A stretch of 61,339 bases of DNA from Deltaproteobacteria bacterium (lineage in GTDB: Bacteria; Myxococcota_A; UBA796; GCA-2862545): contig SBGP01000016.1 of assembly GCA_006226595.1 (NCBI GenBank), forward strand, positions 1-61,339, written 5' to 3'. A program made the position numbers and the translations under genes. Numbering within the stretch: position 1 is the first letter of the stretch; the number at the start of each line of letters is the position of its first letter. The notes under the pieces were generated by a model, which was given only the letters and a program-made list of their open reading frames with translations, did no database searches and was not told where the DNA came from. This document shows positions 40,826-49,796 of this stretch, piece after piece.

Positions 40826-42810
40826 CCCGGGTCCGCACCACCTGCCGCATCTGCGAGTCCCGCTGTGGGGTGCTCGTCGACGTGGACGGTGCGCGGGTCG
40901 TCCGTATCCTGCCTGATCCCGAACACCCGGTGAGCCGGGGACACGCGTGTGCCAAGGGCCTCGGCTTTGCGGCGGTCCACCACGGCCCTCATCGCGTTCG
41001 CCAGCCACGTCTCGACGGCGAGCGCGCTTCCTGGGAAGAGGTCTTGTCCCGCGTCGGCGAGCGACTGCGGGCCATCCGTCACGCCCACGGTCCCGACGCC
41101 GTGGCGTTGTTCTCGGGCAACGCCGCCGGGCACAGCCTGGGCACCGTGCTCGGCGTGAGCGGCCTGCAGCGGGGCCTGGGCACGACGCGGCACTACTCCG
41201 CGCTCACGCTCGACAATGCCGAGCAGTTCGTGGTCCTCGAAGCGGTTACCGGCTCGCCACTGCACAGTTTCGCCGCGGACTTTGCGCGCTGCGACCTCGC
41301 GGTGCTGTTCGGCACGGACATGCTCGTGAGCCAGCCTGCGCAGAGCCAGAGCAACCCGCGAGGCATCGGGCACCTCAAGCAGCTCGCTGCCCGCGGTGGG
41401 TTGTGGGTGCTCGATCCGCGGCCCAGCCGCACAGCGAAGGCTGGCCACCACCTCGCCCTGAGACCGAGCTCGGACGTCGCGGTGCTCGCCTGGTTGCTCC
41501 GCGAGGCCCTGGGCCGCGGCGTCCGCGACGACCGCGTGCGCGCCGGCGACCTCGATGCGCTGGCCAGCGCCGTCCACGGCTTCGATCTCGCGGGGGCGAG
41601 CACCTGCTCCGGGCTCGCACAGCCTCAGCTCCTCGCGCTGCGCGACGCCCTGTTCGCCGCGGAGCGTCCGCTCGTATGGAGCGGCCTCGGCCTGCTCCTC
41701 GGCCCGGACGGCACCCTCGGCTACTGGCTCACCCTCGCGCTCCAGCTCGCCCTCGGCGGCCTCGAGGCGCCGGGAGGGTGGCGCACCCCGCCCTCGCCTG
41801 TCGACATGGGTGCGCTCGCAAGGCGCCTCGGTCTGCACGCGGCCCACCCCACCCTGCGCGGTCGCGCCGGCCACCCGGCGACCCTCGACACGCTGCCCAG
41901 CGCCGATCTCGCCGCCGACATCGAGTCCGGAGACGTGCGGGCGCTGATCGTCGTCGGGGGCAACCCCGCCCTCTCCCTCCCGGAACACGAGCGAGCACTC
42001 GCCGCGCTGCGATCTCTCGATCTGCTCGTCAGCATCGATCTGATCGTCAACGACACCGCCACGCTGGCCGACGCCGTGCTGCCCGCGCGCTCGTGGCTGG
42101 CCCGCGATGACGTCCCGCTGCACCTCGTCGGCCAGCGCTGGGCCGACGACGACGACGTCCACCTCTCACTCGAGCCGGCCGCCGTTCCCCCCGAGGGCGA
42201 AGCCCGCGAGGACCTGCACATCCTCCTCGATCTCGCCGACGCCGCGGGTGTGCGCGCCTTCGACTCGCGCCTGGCGCACGCGGCACTGCGCCGACTCGGC
42301 GGTGCGACCCTCGGACGCTGGGCCGCCCGCGCGCTCGGCCCACTCGGCAAGGCGCGTCCCCTGGGGCCGTCCCACCATGCCGACGGCACGCTACACCTCG
42401 CGGTCCCGTCGTTCCTGGACGCCCTCGCCGGGTGGAGGCCGCCGTCGCCAGGCCTACGCCTCGTCACGTCGTCTCGCAGCATCGAGACCATGAACCACTG
42501 GCTGCACGACTCCAGAGCCGCACAGCGCAGAGTTCCCGTCGCGCGCATGCACCCGGAGACCGCCCTGGCCCACGGCGTGGACGCGGGTGAGGTGTGGCTC
42601 GACGGCGCCGGCTCCGTCCGCGTGCAGCTCGTCCTCGACGAGGGCCTCGCCAGGGACACCGTCGTCCTCCCCTACGGCTGGGGGCACCTCGAGGGCGCGG
42701 GCGACCAGGGCGGGGTGAACGCCAATACCCTGGTCGGAAGCGAGGCGCGGGAGCCGTTCACCGGCCAGCCGATCAGCAATGGCCAGCCGGTTCGGGTCCG
42801 TCGCGCCTAG
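40822..42810 (+). CDS. Molybdopterin-dependent oxidoreductase (DMSO reductase family)
   Basis: A 662-residue protein starting with GTG that overlaps the previous stop. N-terminal Cys8, Cys11, Cys15 and Cys43 bind a 4Fe-4S cluster, followed by PDPEHPVSRGHACAKG typical of the DMSO reductase family. Other signatures are the pterin-binding VVGGNPALSLPEH and the C-terminal EVWLDGAGSVRVQL...PYGWGHLEGAGDQGGVNANTL region. No Cys or selenocysteine is evident at the usual molybdenum-ligand position (SQPAQSQSNPRG), so the ligand may be Ser or Asp. No signal peptide: cytoplasmic. The substrate is unknown; a sulfur compound is suggested by context. Confidence 0.9.
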   Translation: MTRVRTTCRICESRCGVLVDVDGARVVRILPDPEHPVSRGHACAKGLGFAAVHHGPHRVRQPRLDGERASWEEVLSRVGERLRAIRHAHGPDAVALFSGNAAGHSLGTVLGVSGLQRGLGTTRHYSALTLDNAEQFVVLEAVTGSPLHSFAADFARCDLAVLFGTDMLVSQPAQSQSNPRGIGHLKQLAARGGLWVLDPRPSRTAKAGHHLALRPSSDVAVLAWLLREALGRGVRDDRVRAGDLDALASAVHGFDLAGASTCSGLAQPQLLALRDALFAAERPLVWSGLGLLLGPDGTLGYWLTLALQLALGGLEAPGGWRTPPSPVDMGALARRLGLHAAHPTLRGRAGHPATLDTLPSADLAADIESGDVRALIVVGGNPALSLPEHERALAALRSLDLLVSIDLIVNDTATLADAVLPARSWLARDDVPLHLVGQRWADDDDVHLSLEPAAVPPEGEAREDLHILLDLADAAGVRAFDSRLAHAALRRLGGATLGRWAARALGPLGKARPLGPSHHADGTLHLAVPSFLDALAGWRPPSPGLRLVTSSRSIETMNHWLHDSRAAQRRVPVARMHPETALAHGVDAGEVWLDGAGSVRVQLVLDEGLARDTVVLPYGWGHLEGAGDQGGVNANTLVGSEAREPFTGQPISNGQPVRVRRA

Positions 42811-43643
42811 TTGCGGTCGTACGCGCGGTCACGGTCGTTCGGGCAGTCCGCGTGGATGCTGCCGTCGAGGAACGCATCGGCGAACTGGTAGCCCTGGTCG
42901 ATGCCGTCGCGAACCAGCCGACCGTAGAGGTCGTCGCCGACGGCACTCAGGGTCACGCTGGACCAGAACGCGTAGAAGCGCTTGTTCTGGCCGTCGTCGG
43001 TGGGGATCCAGATCTCCATGCCGTACAGCTCGTCCCACGAGTTGTTGCCGCCGTCCGCCATGAACTGCTCTTCCATCCACGAGCGGGAGACCATGGCCTC
43101 ACGGCCGTCGTCGAGCGTGATGACGCGGAAGTCCTTGTAGACGTCGAACCAGACCTGGGCGAGGAAGTTCTCCTTCCGGATCTCGTTGAAGGTGTTCACG
43201 CGGTCGCAGCTATCGGGGAAGCAGTCGTCCCCCGAGAGGAACGTGCGGCCGGCGTACACCGTGGTGTCGGACTCGATGCACACGTGGTTCGTCTCGAGCG
43301 CGAGCTGCTTGTTCGTCGGCAGGTCGTGGCGCGACATGGCGGCGACGCCACGCGGGATCTGCGCGCTGCCGTCGAAGTCGCTGTTGCCATTGATGCCGCC
43401 CCAGTTCTCCGAGGTGAGGATCGGAAGCTCGATGGTGCGGTTCTCGATGTCGCCAGCGAGGTCCAGACCGTCGAGGTAGGCCTCGACCTCGACCAGGCCG
43501 GATCGCAGCTCGTCCCCGCTCTCGCTGTCGAAGTTGGCGAAGAGGAAGGCCGGGACCTCCTGGAAGTCCTCGGGCGCCTCGGCGGCCGGCTTCGCACATG
43601 CAATCATCAGGAAGGGAAGGGAAACGGTGAGAATCCGGCGCAT
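42807..43643 (-). CDS. Lipoprotein of unknown function
   Basis: A 278-residue protein with lipobox LMIACAK. ATG 43643 has AAGGAG seven bases upstream, better placed than the GTG at 43649. The mature part is rich in Asp, Trp and Phe and has five cysteines (HVCIESD, DDCFPDSCDRV, HADCPND), with no family I recognise. Its stop shares bases with that of the convergent oxidoreductase (CTAG). A promoter is visible at 43665-43693. Confidence 0.7.
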   Translation of the reverse strand: MRRILTVSLPFLMIACAKPAAEAPEDFQEVPAFLFANFDSESGDELRSGLVEVEAYLDGLDLAGDIENRTIELPILTSENWGGINGNSDFDGSAQIPRGVAAMSRHDLPTNKQLALETNHVCIESDTTVYAGRTFLSGDDCFPDSCDRVNTFNEIRKENFLAQVWFDVYKDFRVITLDDGREAMVSRSWMEEQFMADGGNNSWDELYGMEIWIPTDDGQNKRFYAFWSSVTLSAVGDDLYGRLVRDGIDQGYQFADAFLDGSIHADCPNDRDRAYDRN

Positions 43644-43664
43644 GGGCACACTCCTTGGCCCGCG

Positions 43665-43693
43665 CTTTTAGCGTACCGATGCCCGGATGTCTA
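43665..43693 (-). promoter_or_regulatory. Promoter of the lipoprotein gene at 42807-43643
   Basis: Minus strand TAGACA (43693-43688), 17-base spacer, TAAAAG (43670-43665); predicted start near 43658, 15 bases before the ATG. Confidence 0.5.
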
Positions 43694-43743
43694 CGCTGGG
43701 CGCGCCGCTTTGGCGCACCCGGCAGAGGCCCCTTCTCGCTCGA

Positions 43744-44181
43744 TCAGCCCAGGAAGCGACGGCGCACGTCTTCCTGCACGAGGCCGAAGACCATGAGCGC
43801 CCCCACCGGGAAACACAGGCTGGGCACGTAGAGCGCGGAGAGGATGAGCGAGAGGAACCACGCCCACTTCTTCGCGCCGGAGAGGTTGCTGGCCGCGACG
43901 AAGTGCAGCACCGCGAAGGGCAGCGAGCAGCAGGTGCCCATCACGCCGTACATGATGCGCATCGGCAACATCTGCTCCGCGAGCTGCGCGTCAAGCATCG
44001 GGTCGCCCGTTGCAGGCGCGGACATCAGCGCGGCGGCGGCGAACATGCCGAGGACGCCGAGCAGCTGGAGCACCCCGAGGAGGTTGAGCATCAGCGCCAC
44101 GCGCCGGACCCACGGAAGATCGCCGGCGTAGCCCTCGATCGTGGGGTCGTCCATCTCGGGAAGATCACCGATGGTGTCCAA
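43744..44181 (-). CDS. Small four-helix membrane protein
   Basis: A 145-residue protein. The TTG at 44181 has AGGAGG five bases upstream; an ATG at 44154 is the alternative. An acidic N-terminus is followed by hydrophobic segments at about 30-55, 75-95, 97-112 and 115-135. No family recognised. It lies between a lipoprotein gene and a WD40 gene on the same strand. Confidence 0.55.
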   Translation of the reverse strand: MDTIGDLPEMDDPTIEGYAGDLPWVRRVALMLNLLGVLQLLGVLGMFAAAALMSAPATGDPMLDAQLAEQMLPMRIMYGVMGTCCSLPFAVLHFVAASNLSGAKKWAWFLSLILSALYVPSLCFPVGALMVFGLVQEDVRRRFLG

Positions 44182-44234
44182 GCAGGCCTCCTGTTCACGG
44201 CACCCTACAACGGGTGGGCGCCGCCCGACCAGGA

Positions 44235-45932
44235 TCAGCCCTGTAGATCCCACGTCAGGACCGTGGTGTCCGCGCCGCCGCTGACGAGCGCCTGGCTCTT
44301 CGTATCGAAAGCCAGGCTGGTCACTGGTCCGACGTGGCCCTCGAGCGCGCCGAGCGTCCGCCCGGTCTCGACCACGAACAGCCACACGCGACCCGCGGCA
44401 TCCCCCACCGCCGCCACGCGGCGGCGGCGATCGAAGGCGATGGCGGTGACCGGGGACTCGGCGAGCTGCATCACCGGCAACTGCACGCCCTCGCGCGTAT
44501 CCCACACGTGAACCGACGCTCCGTCGGCGACCCCGAGCAGCACCCCATCCTGGGAGAAGCTCTTCGGGCCCGCTGGCAACGACTCGGGACCCGAGCAGCC
44601 CACCACGCCGGCTTCGCTCGCGAGCCGCATGCCGTCGATGTCGACGTGGATGGCATCGCCACCCTCTTCGCGAGCCTCGTCGCCGAGCAACCAGCTCGCC
44701 TCGGAGGTCGCGACCGCCAGGGTGGGGCCACTGGCGGCGACCGCGTGGACCGCGTCCGAGGCGTGGAACTCGCCGTCGACCCACACACCGGCGGACGTGC
44801 CGACCGCGACCTTGTCGCCGAGGGCCAGACAGGTCGCCGACTCCGCGACCTTCTCCGCGGACACGGGCTTGCCGCTCTCGCGCTCCCAGCGCCGAAGCTC
44901 GCCATCCGCGGACACGCTGACCACCTGGTCGCCCGCGAATCCGACGCCGACGACGGCGTCGAAGTGACCTTCGCCCTTCACGATCGGGCGACCGTCGGCG
45001 TGCCAGAGGCGCACCGCGCGGTCTCCCTCGGCAGCGGCGAGGACCACCTCGCCATCCGGCGCCCACGCGAGCTCGCGAATCGCCCCCGGGAACGCCTCGA
45101 ACCGCGCCGGCTCGCCGTCGAGCTCGAGCACGGTCACGCCGCCCGAGGCGTCGCCGACGACCACGCGGCCACTCGGCGACACGTCGATGGCCGTGATCTC
45201 GTGTCCCAGCGGAAGCTGCCGTCGACAGCTCCCGTCGGCGAGGTCCCAGATGCGGAGATCCTGGTCCGTGCCGCCGGTGACGACGACCTCTCCGTCCGGC
45301 GAGAAGCTCGCGGCCTGGACCCGTCCCTCGTGTCCGTCGAGGGTGTGCTCGCGCTCCCAGCCATCGAGTCGCCACACGCGAACGCTCTTGTCGCCGACCG
45401 CGGCAAGTCGCCACCCATCGGGAGAGAACGCCACGTCACGCACCGCCGACCGGCTGCCGGTGAGCACCTTGGATGCGCGCCCGGCCTCGAGCCGCCACAC
45501 GCGCACGACCCGGTCCTGCGAGCGCCCCTTGCGCGCGCCGCCCCCCGACGCCAACCAGCGTCCGTCCGGGCTGATCGCCAGCGAGAACACCTCTTCTTCG
45601 TGTCCCTCGAGGGCGTGCAGTTCCTTGCCGTAGGCCGTGTCCCACACTCGGATCACGCCGTCGGCACCGCTGGCGGCGAGCGCGGAGCCACGCGCCGAGA
45701 TGGCCACGCAGTGCAGCTCGACCCCCGCGTCGACGGCAAGGAGCTCCTTGCCGGTCGCCGCCTTCCATACGTGCACGCCGCCGGACTTCGTCGCGGTGGC
45801 CACCATGCGGCCATCGAGCGCGAAGGCGAGGTCGGCGACCGGATGCGCGTGCCGGTAGCGGATCGTGCCGTACCGTGTGCGAATCCGGCGCCGGAGCGGG
45901 TCGCCGTAGAGATCGGTCTTGTTGTAGCTCAA
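44235..45932 (-). CDS. WD40 repeat protein
   Basis: A 565-residue cytoplasmic protein made almost wholly of WD40 repeats, from residue ~25 to the end (VRVWRL, LRIWDLADG, VHVWDTREG, VLTWDLQG), enough for two seven-bladed propellers. There is no signal peptide, membrane helix, kinase or caspase domain attached, unlike many bacterial WD40 proteins. It probably scaffolds protein interactions. The start is TTG with GGAG upstream, and a promoter lies at 45957-45985. Confidence 0.92.
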   Translation of the reverse strand: MSYNKTDLYGDPLRRRIRTRYGTIRYRHAHPVADLAFALDGRMVATATKSGGVHVWKAATGKELLAVDAGVELHCVAISARGSALAASGADGVIRVWDTAYGKELHALEGHEEEVFSLAISPDGRWLASGGGARKGRSQDRVVRVWRLEAGRASKVLTGSRSAVRDVAFSPDGWRLAAVGDKSVRVWRLDGWEREHTLDGHEGRVQAASFSPDGEVVVTGGTDQDLRIWDLADGSCRRQLPLGHEITAIDVSPSGRVVVGDASGGVTVLELDGEPARFEAFPGAIRELAWAPDGEVVLAAAEGDRAVRLWHADGRPIVKGEGHFDAVVGVGFAGDQVVSVSADGELRRWERESGKPVSAEKVAESATCLALGDKVAVGTSAGVWVDGEFHASDAVHAVAASGPTLAVATSEASWLLGDEAREEGGDAIHVDIDGMRLASEAGVVGCSGPESLPAGPKSFSQDGVLLGVADGASVHVWDTREGVQLPVMQLAESPVTAIAFDRRRRVAAVGDAAGRVWLFVVETGRTLGALEGHVGPVTSLAFDTKSQALVSGGADTTVLTWDLQG

Positions 45933-45956
45933 CCCGGGAGGCTCCAGTGGACGGTC

Positions 45957-45985
45957 ATCCTACGGCTCGCGAGCAGCAGAGTGAA
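45957..45985 (-). promoter_or_regulatory. Promoter of the WD40 gene
   Basis: Minus strand TTCACT (45985-45980), 17-base spacer, TAGGAT (45962-45957); predicted start near 45950, 18 bases before the start codon. Confidence 0.45.
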
Positions 45986-45989
45986 GCGC

Positions 45990-46355
45990 TCACGCGCCAG
46001 TCGCCTCGCTGCTCGACGCCTCCTCGGTGGAGACCTCGATCGCAGCGGGCTCTCTGCCCACCCACTTCGCGACCACAGGCGTCGCGGTGAGCACGGCGAG
46101 GATGCGCACCGGCTTGGTCAGCTGGGTCATGAGGTAGGCGACGAACACCTGCGGTCCAAGCTTGAACACCACCGCGCGGATGAAGCCCTCGTCCGGACGA
46201 CCGCCCTCGGGCACCCACGTGTCGGGCCACAGCCCGCCCTTGAGGCCCAGCCAGCACAGGAACCAGGTGGCGAAGAACAGCGCGAACCACAGCCCGAAGG
46301 CGATGCCGCCGTACTGAGCGGCGAGCTCGTCGAAGCGATTGCGGAGACCAGTCAT
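45990..46355 (-). CDS. Small membrane protein, DUF1279/FAM210-like
   Basis: A 121-residue protein with a helix near residues 17-40 (GLWFALFFATWFLCWLGL) and a second hydrophobic stretch ending VAYLMTQLTKPVRILAVL. The pattern VAYL-x6-KPVRI-x7-TPVVAKW resembles the DUF1279 domain of mitochondrial FAM210 proteins. The C-terminal tail is acidic and Ser-rich. Assignment rests on pattern only. Confidence 0.6.
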   Translation of the reverse strand: MTGLRNRFDELAAQYGGIAFGLWFALFFATWFLCWLGLKGGLWPDTWVPEGGRPDEGFIRAVVFKLGPQVFVAYLMTQLTKPVRILAVLTATPVVAKWVGREPAAIEVSTEEASSSEATGA

Positions 46356-46432
46356 GGGCCCCGCTTAATCCGCCTGGAAGCGGTCAGCTTCCCTTGCGAC
46401 CACCCATGACGCGATGGGCGGTCGCCGAGCGG

Positions 46433-47635
46433 CTAGGCGCGCACCGCATCGAGGCTCACCCCGCTGGCGTGCACCACCGTCGCCTCCCCGTCGACGCCCA
46501 GGTCTTCGGCGAGTGCGCGCTCAACCACCAGGCCATTCTCGGGGCTCGCCTCGGCCAGGCGGGCGGCGAGCGCGATGGCCTCCCCCGCGAACTCGGACTG
46601 GCCGTGCTCCATCGAGAACACGAGCACCTCGCCTCGGGCCAGCCCCATGCGCACCTTCACGCCGCGCCGACCGAGCGCCGGCACCACGGAACGCGAGGCA
46701 GCGAGCGCCTCTTTCGCGGTGGGGTACGCGATGATGCCGAAGCGGCCGGCCACCTTGTACGGAACTCCGCCATCGGCGACGAGGAAGCGCACCAGGCGGT
46801 GGATGGCGACATAGCCGTGCAGGCGCTCGAGCAGCCCAGCGGCGCTCCGATCCCGGACCGCGCGCTCGCCCTCGATGATGAGGACGGTGCGCTCCTGGAG
46901 GTAGGACACCTCGATCTCGGCGAGCACCTCTTCGGCGTCGCGTCCCTCCTGCAGCTCGCGCAGGCGCTGACGCAGCCCATCGTCGTACGGTGCCGGGTAG
47001 TCCCGGTCGTCGAGCGGAGCCTGGGGCCAGCCCGGTCCGCCGTCGACGCGCAGCCAGCCGGGCAGGTCCTCTCGCGTGGACAAGCCGAAGGCCGAGGCGC
47101 TGCGCAGGCGCTTCGCGAAGTCCGTGGACACCACGGTCTCGCCAGGCGCGGTGTGTTCCTCGCCGGTGAGGCAGATCGCATCGGCGTCTCCGCCGTACAA
47201 GCCGCCCTTGAGCGAGTAGAACTCACCGCACCCGATGGCGAGTCCGACGCGAGCCATGCCCGCGCCGTGGCGACGGTGCACCTCGAGCATCGCGCACAGG
47301 ATGCGGTCCGCGGACACGTCCTGCTCGAAGAACATCACCGCGTTGTCCGCCACCCAGCGACCCACGGCCTTGCCCCCCGCGAGCTTGCCGAGCGCGTGAA
47401 GCACTTCCTTGGGGCGCGACACCAGGGTCAACGCCTCGGTGAGTGGTACCTGCTCGGTGATCTCGGCCAGTCCCGGCGTGTCCGAGCGCACGAGCGTGCC
47501 GGTCACCCGGTACGGCGCGAGCAGCTCGCGCGCCCGCTCCTCGCTGCGATCGCCAGCTGCCCAGGCACGCGCGAGACCGATCGGGATGCCGGCGGCGACG
47601 TCCTCGGAGAGGTCGAGCAAGGCGGGGATGGGCAT
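46433..47635 (-). CDS. Protein with two degenerate class III cyclase-like domains
   Basis: A 400-residue cytoplasmic protein; the ATG at 47635 has TTGGAG upstream. Two segments follow the class III nucleotidyl cyclase pattern: about residues 90-200 (WVADNAVMFFE, RVGLAIGCGEF, GETVVSTDF) and 285-390 (YKVAGRFGIIAY, VRMGLARGEV, AGEAIALAARLAE). The first keeps an Asp where the second metal ligand lies but lacks the FxDxxG motif; the second has Arg there. Loss of metal ligands suggests a non-catalytic, possibly nucleotide-sensing, role. Confidence 0.6.
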   Translation of the reverse strand: MPIPALLDLSEDVAAGIPIGLARAWAAGDRSEERARELLAPYRVTGTLVRSDTPGLAEITEQVPLTEALTLVSRPKEVLHALGKLAGGKAVGRWVADNAVMFFEQDVSADRILCAMLEVHRRHGAGMARVGLAIGCGEFYSLKGGLYGGDADAICLTGEEHTAPGETVVSTDFAKRLRSASAFGLSTREDLPGWLRVDGGPGWPQAPLDDRDYPAPYDDGLRQRLRELQEGRDAEEVLAEIEVSYLQERTVLIIEGERAVRDRSAAGLLERLHGYVAIHRLVRFLVADGGVPYKVAGRFGIIAYPTAKEALAASRSVVPALGRRGVKVRMGLARGEVLVFSMEHGQSEFAGEAIALAARLAEASPENGLVVERALAEDLGVDGEATVVHASGVSLDAVRA

Positions 47636-47975
47636 GGACGGCTCCAAAGGGGCCAGCAATCTACCGCGAGCGGGGCGACCACCCAGACTGCACTCCGGAC
47701 GTCCGCCGGCAACCCCGCTGCAACCCGGGGTCTGTCGAGGTCGAGACCGTGCCGCTCGGTCGTCGACCGCTCCGCGTGCTGGGGCGACGCAGGAGGCGCG
47801 CAGGTGCGAAGAAAAGTTCGCACCCAGGAAACCTGGCTGAGACGCCGACTATTCGAACGTGCCCCGCCCGCCCGCGCATGCAAACCTGACGTCAAGCCTT
47901 GCCACGTCAACCGCCAGTGTTAGGCCAGAGGGGTTCCCGCGCCGTGCGGGGGCATCCTGCAACCCCGGAGACAAC
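47636..47975. other. Intergenic stretch with adjacent hairpins
   Basis: About 340 bases without a convincing gene. Two hairpins stand side by side: GGTGCGAA/TTCGCACC (47803-47824) and CCAGG/CCTGG around AAA (47824-47836). They could be part of a structured leader for the small frame at 47976. Confidence 0.4.
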
Positions 47976-48119
47976 ATGTCCGCTCAGACCACCACCTGGT
48001 TCGCGATCTCCGGCACCCCGGTCTACACCGCCGGGGTGGCAGTCGATGCCCTCGATATGGGGGTCGACAAGCCCCGCCGGAAGGCCGCGCACCGGACCGA
48101 GTGCCCGTCGAATCCCTAG
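47976..48119 (+). CDS. Small open reading frame, hypothetical
   Basis: A 47-codon frame with CGGAG five bases before the ATG and third positions mostly G or C, like the real genes around it. The peptide starts MSAQTTTWFAISGTPVY and ends RTECPSNP; it has no signal peptide and no match I know. It stands alone between a cyclase-like gene and a MATE gene. Confidence 0.4.
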   Translation: MSAQTTTWFAISGTPVYTAGVAVDALDMGVDKPRRKAAHRTECPSNP

Positions 48120-48395
48120 CGGATTCAGGGGAACTGCCACCTCGGCTGAAGTGCACGGAACGCCCACCCACCCGGTGAGCGAACCGCTGGCCCGCTGACC
48201 CGCCGCAGACCTCTGCGGACGGCGTGAACTGCGTCGCGCTGCGGCCCCGAGAGGGCGCGTGGCTCGCCGCGTCCGGACCGACCGACGCGTCCCTCGGGAC
48301 ACCGTCCATCGGTCCCTCATGGATTCGAGCCGACTCGTCGGCCCCGGCACGTCCGGGAACAACTGCCGCGCGCTCGCGCGGCTTGGAGGCCCGCC
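48120..48395. other. Leader region of the second MATE gene
   Basis: No gene seen. It contains perfect hairpins CCGCAG/CTGCGG (48203-48218) and GCCGCG/CGCGGC (48365-48382), the latter just before the GGAGG of the MATE gene. Confidence 0.35.
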
Positions 48396-49754
48396 ATGGT
48401 GCGGACCGAGATCCACAACGGACCTCGCGAGGTCCTCCGGCTCGCATGGCCGGTCATCATTCAGATGTTGTCCTACCAGCTCATGACCACCGCCGACACG
48501 ATCTTCGTGTCGCGGCTGGGCACCGCCGAGCTGGCCGCCGTCGGACTCACCCTGCCTATCGTGTTCCTGTTCCGCAGCTTCGGCCACGGGCTGCTCGGTG
48601 GTGTGCGCGTGCTCACCTCCCAGCGCCACGGCGCCGGAGACGAGGTCGGTGCGCGCCGCGCCGGGTGGCAGGGCGTGTGGATCGGCGTGGTGATGGCGCT
48701 CCCCGGACTGCTCGCCGCGGGGCTGGGCGAGGATCTGCTCCTCGCCATGGCCGCGCCGGCCGAGCTCGCCGAGATGGGCGCCGGATACTTCCGCTGGCTC
48801 ATGCTCGGCGCGCCGGTCACCTTCGGCGTGTGGGCCGCCACGTTCTGGTTCCAGGGCAAGGGGGACACCCGCACGCCGATGATCGCGTCGCTGCTGGGCA
48901 ACGCGCTGAACATCGCACTGGACCCGGCGTTCATCTGGGGACTGGGCCCCTTCCCCGCCATGGGCGTGGATGGTGCCGCGGTCGCTACGGTGCTCTCGCA
49001 GGTCCTGATGCTCGCGGTGCTCGCGTGGCGCTTCGCCATGGCCTCGCCCGGCATCGAGCCCTGGCTCCCCCTCCGCGAGGACCTCGCAGAGATCTGGACC
49101 CTCGGCTCGCCCCTGGCGTTCATGGAGGCGCTCGATCTCGGCGCGTTCGCGGCGTTCACCACCATCCTCACCACGGCTGGCGAGCTGCACCTCGCGACTC
49201 ACGTCGTCGTGCTCCGCATCGCGTCGCTGTCGTTCCTCCCGGGACACGCGCTCGCGAGCGCCACGGGCGTGCTCGTCGGGCAGGCCATCGGGCGTCAGGA
49301 TCGGCGAGGCGCAGCCGATGCCATCCGCAGTGGGCTGATGCTCGCGGTGGGCACCATGGTGTCGATCGGCGTGTTGTTCGTCGCGGCGCCAGGCCCGCTC
49401 ACCGCGGTGTTCGGCGTGGACGCGGAGGTCGCAGCCCTCGCGGCGCGGGTGCTCGTGGTCGCGGCGGCGTTCCAGGTCTTCGACGGGATCGTGATGGTGC
49501 TCTACAACGCGCTCACCGGTGCGGGCGACACGCGCTTCGTGCTCGCCGCCGGCGTGGGTGGCGCGTGGCTGGCCAAGGTGCCGGTGGCCTGGTTCCTCGC
49601 CCTGCCCATGGGTCACGGCGTCGTCGGAGCCTGGGGCGGGTTCACGGTGGAGCTGGTGCTGCTGTCCTTCGTGCTCGGCACCCGCGTTCGCCGCGGCGCC
49701 TGGCTCGACACGGCGCTCGCCGCGCAGCGCGAGAAGGCCCTCGCGACCTCGTGA
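48396..49754 (+). CDS. MATE family efflux transporter, second copy
   Basis: A 452-residue integral membrane protein with about twelve helices. Motifs: AWPVIIQMLSYQLMTTADTIFVSRLG at the N-terminus (split here for length), FWFQGKGDTRTPMIASLLGNALNI in half one and ALTGAGDTRFVLAAGVGG in half two. GGAGG lies before the ATG. It is only distantly similar to the MATE protein encoded at 6888-8222. A strong hairpin follows the stop. Confidence 0.92.
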   Translation: MVRTEIHNGPREVLRLAWPVIIQMLSYQLMTTADTIFVSRLGTAELAAVGLTLPIVFLFRSFGHGLLGGVRVLTSQRHGAGDEVGARRAGWQGVWIGVVMALPGLLAAGLGEDLLLAMAAPAELAEMGAGYFRWLMLGAPVTFGVWAATFWFQGKGDTRTPMIASLLGNALNIALDPAFIWGLGPFPAMGVDGAAVATVLSQVLMLAVLAWRFAMASPGIEPWLPLREDLAEIWTLGSPLAFMEALDLGAFAAFTTILTTAGELHLATHVVVLRIASLSFLPGHALASATGVLVGQAIGRQDRRGAADAIRSGLMLAVGTMVSIGVLFVAAPGPLTAVFGVDAEVAALAARVLVVAAAFQVFDGIVMVLYNALTGAGDTRFVLAAGVGGAWLAKVPVAWFLALPMGHGVVGAWGGFTVELVLLSFVLGTRVRRGAWLDTALAAQREKALATS

Positions 49755-49761
49755 GCGTGCT

Positions 49762-49789
49762 GGCGACGTCCCCTTCGGGGGGCGTCGCC
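49762..49789. terminator. Bidirectional terminator with TTCG loop
   Basis: GGCGACGTCCCC and GGGGGCGTCGCC pair over 12 bases (one wobble) around a stable TTCG tetraloop. An outer TGAGC/GCTCA stem spans the stop codons of both convergent genes. It has no T-tract. Confidence 0.7.
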
Positions 49790-49796
49790 TCGGTGC

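Noticed and set aside
41260-41370. Selenocysteine at the molybdenum site of the oxidoreductase
   Set aside because: There is no in-frame TGA within the gene; the site has neither Cys nor Sec.
48100-48125. A tRNA 3' end-like string (CGTCGAATCCC)
   Set aside because: No cloverleaf can be formed upstream.
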